Origin: Desulfobacteraceae bacterium
Lineage (GTDB): Bacteria > Desulfobacterota > Desulfobacteria > Desulfobacterales > Desulfobacteraceae
DNA: 8,928 nt
Direction of reading: 5' to 3'
Assembly: GCA_015486915.1 (NCBI GenBank)
Contig: WFQS01000489.1
Location: 1-8,928, forward strand
How positions within the stretch are numbered: the first letter of the stretch is position 1; the number at the start of each line of letters is the position of its first letter. The translations under genes and the position numbers were made by a program. This document shows, in pieces, positions 5,923-8,928 of this stretch. The notes beneath the pieces were generated by a model. That model worked only from the letters and a program-made list of their open reading frames with translations. It did no database searches and was not told where the DNA came from.

Positions 5923-6365
5923 GGATTATGCCTGATAAATTATTTTTCTGTATTATCGTTTTTTCCCTCTGTGTTTTCATTTGTATAGGCCATGGCTTCG
6001 CAAACGAGAATGATTATCAGGGGATGAACATGAAATTCAATAATTTTCTTCAATGTGAGCTTACCCGTGTGGGTGCCCCTGATTATTTTAATGGCAAATC
6101 TTTTAAGATTACAGCGATCAATCTGTTTGATGTTAAAAAGGAGGGTGATTTAACAATTGTCACCGGAATCGTTAAGTGCTGGGTTGTAAACAGATTTGAA
6201 ACTCTATTTGCAGCCGTGGGAGTTAAACAGCTTTTCGGCCATGAAAAAGTATATTATCTTTTCATACAAAAACATGATTTTTCCGTCCTTGCAACACAGC
6301 TTGAAAAATATCCTTACAAAGATAGATGTGCATGGTCCCGTTATAGTCTGGATGATGTCAGGTGA
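5919..6365 (+). CDS. Small exported protein, function unknown
   Basis: The 148-residue product begins with a signal peptide (residues about 5-28, LFFCIIVFSLCVFICIGHGFA, cleavage near FA-NEN). It then reads as a compact soluble domain with KITAINLFDVKKEGDLTIV, an FAAVGVKQLFGHEKVYY motif and a PYKDRCAWSRYSLDD ending containing one Cys. Two Cys fall in the mature part before that (CEL and KCW). I recognise no known fold; it looks like a protein conserved in Desulfobacterales. Its ATG overlaps the TGA of the preceding receiver gene, so the two are almost certainly translated together; an alternative ATG lies at 5928. Sharing an operon with the membrane protein and the exported receiver-like protein suggests a common envelope role. 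Confidence 0.7.
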   Translation: MRIMPDKLFFCIIVFSLCVFICIGHGFANENDYQGMNMKFNNFLQCELTRVGAPDYFNGKSFKITAINLFDVKKEGDLTIVTGIVKCWVVNRFETLFAAVGVKQLFGHEKVYYLFIQKHDFSVLATQLEKYPYKDRCAWSRYSLDDVR

Positions 6366-6439
6366 CCTGTTTTTTGAATCTTGCAAACAACACAATGAAC
6401 CCTGTGAAGCAGTATATTTACAGCTTTATAAAATTTTTA

Positions 6440-6468
6440 TTGACACTGCTTCATGAATCTATTATTAA
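6440..6468 (+). promoter_or_regulatory. Sigma70-type promoter for tRNA-Ala
   Basis: TTGACA at 6440-6445 is followed, after exactly 17 bases, by TATTAA at 6463-6468. The expected start of transcription (about 6475) lies some eight bases before the tRNA. The -35 box overlaps the right arm of a 9-bp inverted repeat (TGAAGCAGT 6405-6413, ACTGCTTCA 6445-6453). Confidence 0.7.
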
Positions 6469-6482
6469 AGGCACAAATTTAT

Positions 6483-6558
6483 GGGGCTATAGCTCAGCTG
6501 GGAGAGCGCATGGCTGGCAGCCATGAGGTCAGGGGTTCGATCCCCCTTAGCTCCACCA
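6483..6558 (+). tRNA. tRNA-Ala (anticodon GGC)
   Basis: The 76-nt sequence folds as a standard cloverleaf. The acceptor stem is GGGGCTA with TAGCTCC, the D-arm GCTC…GAGC, the anticodon stem CATGG/CCATG enclosing CTGGCAG with GGC at 6516-6518, and the T-arm AGGGG-TTCGATC-CCCCT, with an encoded CCA end. The GGC anticodon reads the alanine codons GCC and GCU. The gene is single, with its own promoter upstream and a strong terminator 13 bases downstream. I see no integrated element at its 3' end within the window. Confidence 0.97.
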
Positions 6559-6571
6559 AAGTATAAAATAA

Positions 6572-6600
6572 AAAGGCCGGCTTGTTAAAAGCCGGCCTTT
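6572..6600. terminator. Rho-independent terminator, probably bidirectional
   Basis: AAAGGCCGGC (6572-6581) pairs perfectly with GCCGGCCTTT (6591-6600) around a nine-base loop. On the plus strand the stem runs into six T, ending the tRNA transcript. On the minus strand the stem is followed by TTTTTATTTTAT, ending the degP transcript that stops at 6636. Confidence 0.9.
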
Positions 6601-6635
6601 TTTGATTTCAGAATGGGTTTGTTCTGAAAATTTAA

Positions 6636-8060
6636 TTACTTAGTGAAACGAACTGCAAAAAAGCTAGTGTTACCCCTTCTGAACAGCAATTGAACCATGC
6701 CGCCTTTTCTGATTTTTCCAAGGACATGTTGATAAGCCTTCATCGTTTTAACGGGTATGCGGTTTACTTCTTTAAGCAGATCCCCTTTCTTTAATCCTGT
6801 ATCTGCAGCCCTGCTCTGGGGTTTAATTTCTGCAATCACAAGCCCCTTTGCTTCAAGGGGATAACCAAGTGCCTTTGCAATGGATGGATTAAGTTCCTGG
6901 AATCCAAACCCGAACTCATCAAAACCGGTTTCAGAGTTTTCAGACAGTGCTTCCCCTTCGTTTTGATCGTTTCTTTCTGCAAGTTTGACATACAATGTTT
7001 TTTTGTGTCCATTTCGGATTATTGTTACCCTGACCTTTTCTCCAACTGCATGCCCTGCTATATTTGCTGAAAGTTCTCTGCTTGATTTAACCTCTTTACC
7101 ATTGACGCTTATGATAATATCTCCGGTTTTGAGACCTGCTTTATAAGCAGGATTATTTTTATATGCCTTTGCGATCAGAACCCCTTTGTTTTGTTTAAGC
7201 CCGTAATATTGTGCAAGTTGGGGTGTAACATCCTGGATAGCTACTCCCATCCATCCTCTGGTGACTTTTCCTGATTTTTTAAGCTGGGCCACAATACCCT
7301 TTGCAAGATCAGATGGAATAGCAAAACCAATGCCCTGGCCGGATTTAATAATTGCTGTATTTATGCCCACAACCTCTCCATCCATATTAAGGAGAGGCCC
7401 ACCGCTGTTACCAGGGTTAATGGATGCATCGGTCTGTATAAAATCATCATAGGGGCCTTCACCGATTATTCTGCCCTTGGCACTTACGATTCCTGCCGTT
7501 ACGGTCTGTTCAAGGCCAAAGGGGCTTCCGATGGCAACCACCCAGTTTCCAACTTTTAAATCATCGGAACTTCCTATTTTTAAGGGTACAAGATTATGGG
7601 CTTTTATTTTTATCAGAGCTAAATCTGTTTTAGGGTCACGGCCGATAACCTTTGCATGGTACTCTTTTTCATTTGCAAGCTTGACTTTAATATCGTCAGC
7701 TCCCTCCACCACGTGATTATTTGTTACAATATAACCGTCTTTGCTGATGATGAATCCTGAACCAAGGCTTTTCTGTACATAATTCTGAGAAGGACTCTGC
7801 CCCATAAAAGGATGAAAAAAATTATTTAAGGGATTATTGTTACCAAAGGGCTGGCCGAAAAAATTGAATACCCTGCCACCGCCTTTAATGGTTTTTTCCG
7901 TTCTGATATTAACTACAGCAGGTTTTGCCATTGCTGCAATGCCGCTGAAATCCGGCATAACCATTTTTGTGCCGCTGGTGGTGGAAAATGCCGTTCCCGG
8001 AATAGAAACAACTGCAAGGCCCAGAATAGCTATCATAAAAATTTGTTTAATCTTTGACAT
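6636..8060 (-). CDS. degP: Periplasmic serine protease/chaperone of the DegP/HtrA (Do) family
   Basis: The 474-residue protein degrades or refolds damaged envelope proteins in the periplasm. A signal peptide covers about residues 1-26 ([20 protein letters not shown], then TAFS). The trypsin-like domain holds the complete catalytic triad: His116 in TNNHVV, Asp146 in TDLALI and Ser219 in GNSGGPL. It has the usual Gly/Phe/Asn-rich loop (60-90) before SLGSGFIIS. Two PDZ domains follow at about 269-360 (RGWMGVAIQ…) and 385-470. Length and architecture match DegP/DegQ/MucD; I cannot say which of these it is orthologous to. The start at 8060 is clear from AGGAGG six bases upstream; the open frame extends to 8240 but that part reads like non-coding leader. 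The gene appears to be transcribed alone and ends at the terminator shared with the tRNA. Confidence 0.95.
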   Translation of the reverse strand: MSKIKQIFMIAILGLAVVSIPGTAFSTTSGTKMVMPDFSGIAAMAKPAVVNIRTEKTIKGGGRVFNFFGQPFGNNNPLNNFFHPFMGQSPSQNYVQKSLGSGFIISKDGYIVTNNHVVEGADDIKVKLANEKEYHAKVIGRDPKTDLALIKIKAHNLVPLKIGSSDDLKVGNWVVAIGSPFGLEQTVTAGIVSAKGRIIGEGPYDDFIQTDASINPGNSGGPLLNMDGEVVGINTAIIKSGQGIGFAIPSDLAKGIVAQLKKSGKVTRGWMGVAIQDVTPQLAQYYGLKQNKGVLIAKAYKNNPAYKAGLKTGDIIISVNGKEVKSSRELSANIAGHAVGEKVRVTIIRNGHKKTLYVKLAERNDQNEGEALSENSETGFDEFGFGFQELNPSIAKALGYPLEAKGLVIAEIKPQSRAADTGLKKGDLLKEVNRIPVKTMKAYQHVLGKIRKGGMVQLLFRRGNTSFFAVRFTK

Positions 8061-8348
8061 ACTGCCTCCTTGTTCGGAATTGACTGAAAAAAATGTTTTG
8101 TTTTTGTAAATAACGTTTTTAATACATAAATTAAGGATCTCAAAGCATGCAATCATTTGCGCTGCACCGGTGCCATATGCGTAAATTTTAGGACCAAAGC
8201 ATGCTTTGCTAAACCTGTAATAGAGAACAAAATAATACATAAAAATGGAAATTAAAGGCTTATAGAAAAAAAAGAGGAATTTATTTAAATTGAGAATGTA
8301 ATTTATTTTATGACATGGGGGCAGGAGGGGCAGTGGTTAGTTGAAAAC
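8061..8348 (-). promoter_or_regulatory. degP upstream region with palindromes
   Basis: This gene-free stretch should contain the leftward degP promoter; I find TTGAGA (minus strand) at about 8137-8142 but no -10 box at a convincing distance, and no clear envelope-stress sigma consensus. It holds a perfect 14-bp palindrome CAAAGCATGCTTTG (8195-8208), a half copy CAAAGCATGC at 8141-8150, and between them a perfect 10-bp palindrome GCACCGGTGC (8164-8173). They could be operator sites for a dimeric regulator. This is inference from symmetry only. Confidence 0.35.
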
Positions 8349-8696
8349 TCAGCAGGTCAGATGAAAACCTGCTGCAAACTTTTTTCCACTGATAAACAAT
8401 TTATTGACTCTTAGTACAGCTTTTGATGTGGATTCCTCCACAAGCAAAATACTTTTTTTAGCGAAATACTGTTCGAGATCCTTTGAGGCCTTCATCAACC
8501 CGGGCTTTCCCTTTCCAAGTACAAATATTTCGATATCGTTATCTAAGATATCTTCAAGATCTTCAATTTCCACCTGGTGTCCTTTTTTTCTCCACCATTC
8601 AGGCAGTATCCTGCCCGAAGGAGATATCCTGATATCATTGCGATAGGTGATCCCGTTTATTTTAATTTTTCCAAAATGATATTCTTCAATAATCAC
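8349..8696 (-). CDS. Mth938-like domain protein (DUF498, NDUFAF3-related), function unknown
   Basis: The 115-residue cytoplasmic protein spans the whole family domain. It starts IIEEYHFGKIKINGITY, continues with the strongly conserved GRILPEWWRKKGH (about 28-40) and the EIFVLGKGKPGLM turn, and ends with GFHLTC, the usual family C-terminus. Eukaryotic relatives (NDUFAF3) help assemble respiratory complex I; the bacterial role is not established. I chose GTG 8696; the frame is open to an ATG at 8744, but that would put the added residues inside the terminator hairpin and upstream of the likely promoter. No strong ribosome binding site precedes the GTG, and the predicted leader is only about ten bases. 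A hairpin overlaps its stop codon. Confidence 0.82.
   Translation of the reverse strand: MIIEEYHFGKIKINGITYRNDIRISPSGRILPEWWRKKGHQVEIEDLEDILDNDIEIFVLGKGKPGLMKASKDLEQYFAKKSILLVEESTSKAVLRVNKLFISGKKFAAGFHLTC
8350..8374 (-). terminator. Possible terminator hairpin overlapping the Mth938-like stop codon
   Basis: On the minus strand CAGCAGGT (8374-8367) pairs with ACCTGCTG (8357-8350) around nine bases, and the stem is followed by AGTTTTC. The hairpin is built from the last codons and the TGA of the gene. The T-run is short, so termination efficiency is uncertain. Confidence 0.45.
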
Positions 8697-8712
8697 AAAT
8701 ATAATTACCTGG

Positions 8713-8741
8713 TATAAACCATAAACCACCGGACATATCAA
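8713..8741 (-). promoter_or_regulatory. Sigma70-type promoter for the Mth938-like gene
   Basis: On the minus strand TTGATA (8741-8736) is separated by 17 bases from TTTATA (8718-8713). Transcription would begin near 8706, about ten bases before GTG 8696. The -35 box lies within the loop-proximal part of the upstream hairpin. Confidence 0.55.
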
Positions 8742-8788
8742 CAATCCCTTAAGGTTAAGGGCATTTTGATGGTTATGTCCGGTGGTTT
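8723..8788 (-). terminator. Long hairpin downstream of the OmpA-family gene, likely terminator
   Basis: AAACCACCGGACATA (8723-8737) pairs perfectly over 15 bases with TATGTCCGGTGGTTT (8774-8788). An inner stem CCCTT/AAGGG (8746-8750 and 8757-8761) extends the structure towards the loop. It begins 37 bases after the stop codon of the leftward OmpA-family gene. The stem is followed by T-rich sequence on the plus strand (TTTTTGTT) but only poorly on the minus strand, so its action on the minus-strand transcript may need help or be mainly mRNA 3'-end protection. Confidence 0.65.
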
Positions 8789-8825
8789 TTGTTATGATAA
8801 GGTTCTTTTCTTAAATTTTCGATCC

Positions 8826-8928
8826 TTATCTTACAGGGTGTAACTCAACACGCCTGTTAAGAGCGCGTCCCTGTGGCGTTTTGTTTGTGGCAACAGGTTT
8901 TGAAAAACCAAAGCCCACAGTTGAAAGG
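8826..8928 (-). CDS. OmpA-family protein, C-terminal fragment (cut by window edge)
   Basis: Only the last 34 codons are inside the window. They read STVGFGFSKPVATNKT followed by PQGRALNRRVELHPVR and a stop. This is the end of the OmpA/MotB-like peptidoglycan-binding domain, whose signature is G(Y/F)GxxxPxxxNxTxxGRxxNRRVE; the Asn and Arg residues of the NRR motif contribute to binding diaminopimelate in peptidoglycan. The protein therefore sits in the outer membrane or periplasm, anchored to the cell wall. Whether the rest is a beta-barrel porin, a Pal-like lipoprotein or a larger fusion lies outside the window. Confidence 0.85.
   Translation of the reverse strand, partial: LSTVGFGFSKPVATNKTPQGRALNRRVELHPVR

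Noticed and set aside
6196..6456. Plus-strand frame of 86 codons downstream of and overlapping the small exported protein
   Set aside because: It is out of frame with a well-supported gene for most of its length, has no ribosome binding site and runs into the tRNA promoter.
6483..6558. tRNA-Ala as an attachment site for an integrated element
   Set aside because: No second copy of the tRNA 3' end and no integrase gene are present within the window.
8061..8240. N-terminal extension of DegP by 60 residues
   Set aside because: The strong AGGAGG before 8060 and the signal peptide right after it fix the start; the extension would place the signal peptide in the interior of the protein.

Overview
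The window looks like chromosome of an AT-rich, Gram-negative, probably anaerobic Deltaproteobacterium; the Desulfobacterales are the best guess. That placement is inferred from protein resemblance (a DUF299 dikinase regulator, DegP/HtrA, an Mth938-like protein, an OmpA-type C-terminus, and several Desulfobacteraceae-like proteins of unknown function). It is not based on a marker gene.

Region 1 (about 1-3510) is an accessory block. All its genes point rightwards except the last. They encode a stand-alone GGQ release-factor-domain protein, a protein whose C-terminus resembles AbiEi antitoxins (apparently 5'-damaged), a wrecked HigB toxin overlapping an intact HigA antitoxin, an intact class III Fic AMP-transferase very like NmFic, and, leftwards, a protein made of two cysteine-containing repeats. 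Two long, related, inverted repeats (359-470 and 3374-3501) frame the whole block. They belong to a repeat family with a 42-bp structured core, two more copies of which lie at 4474-4515 and 4569-4610.

Region 2 (3597-6365) holds housekeeping and lineage-specific genes: the bifunctional kinase/pyrophosphorylase that regulates pyruvate phosphate dikinase or PEP synthase, then a tight three-gene set. That set is a three-helix membrane protein, a signal-peptide-bearing protein ending in a receiver domain whose phospho-acceptor Asp is Glu, and a small exported protein that starts inside the stop codon of the previous gene.

Region 3 (6440-8928) holds tRNA-Ala(GGC) with its own promoter, a terminator that probably works in both directions, and three leftward genes: periplasmic protease DegP/HtrA, an Mth938-family protein, and the C-terminal end of an OmpA-family protein. 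A 66-nt hairpin between the last two serves as terminator and also overlaps the promoter of the Mth938-like gene.

The least explained points are the inverted-repeat-framed toxin-antitoxin block and its repeat family, the mid-gene deletion that disarmed HigB while HigA stayed open, and the apparently exported, Asp-less receiver protein.
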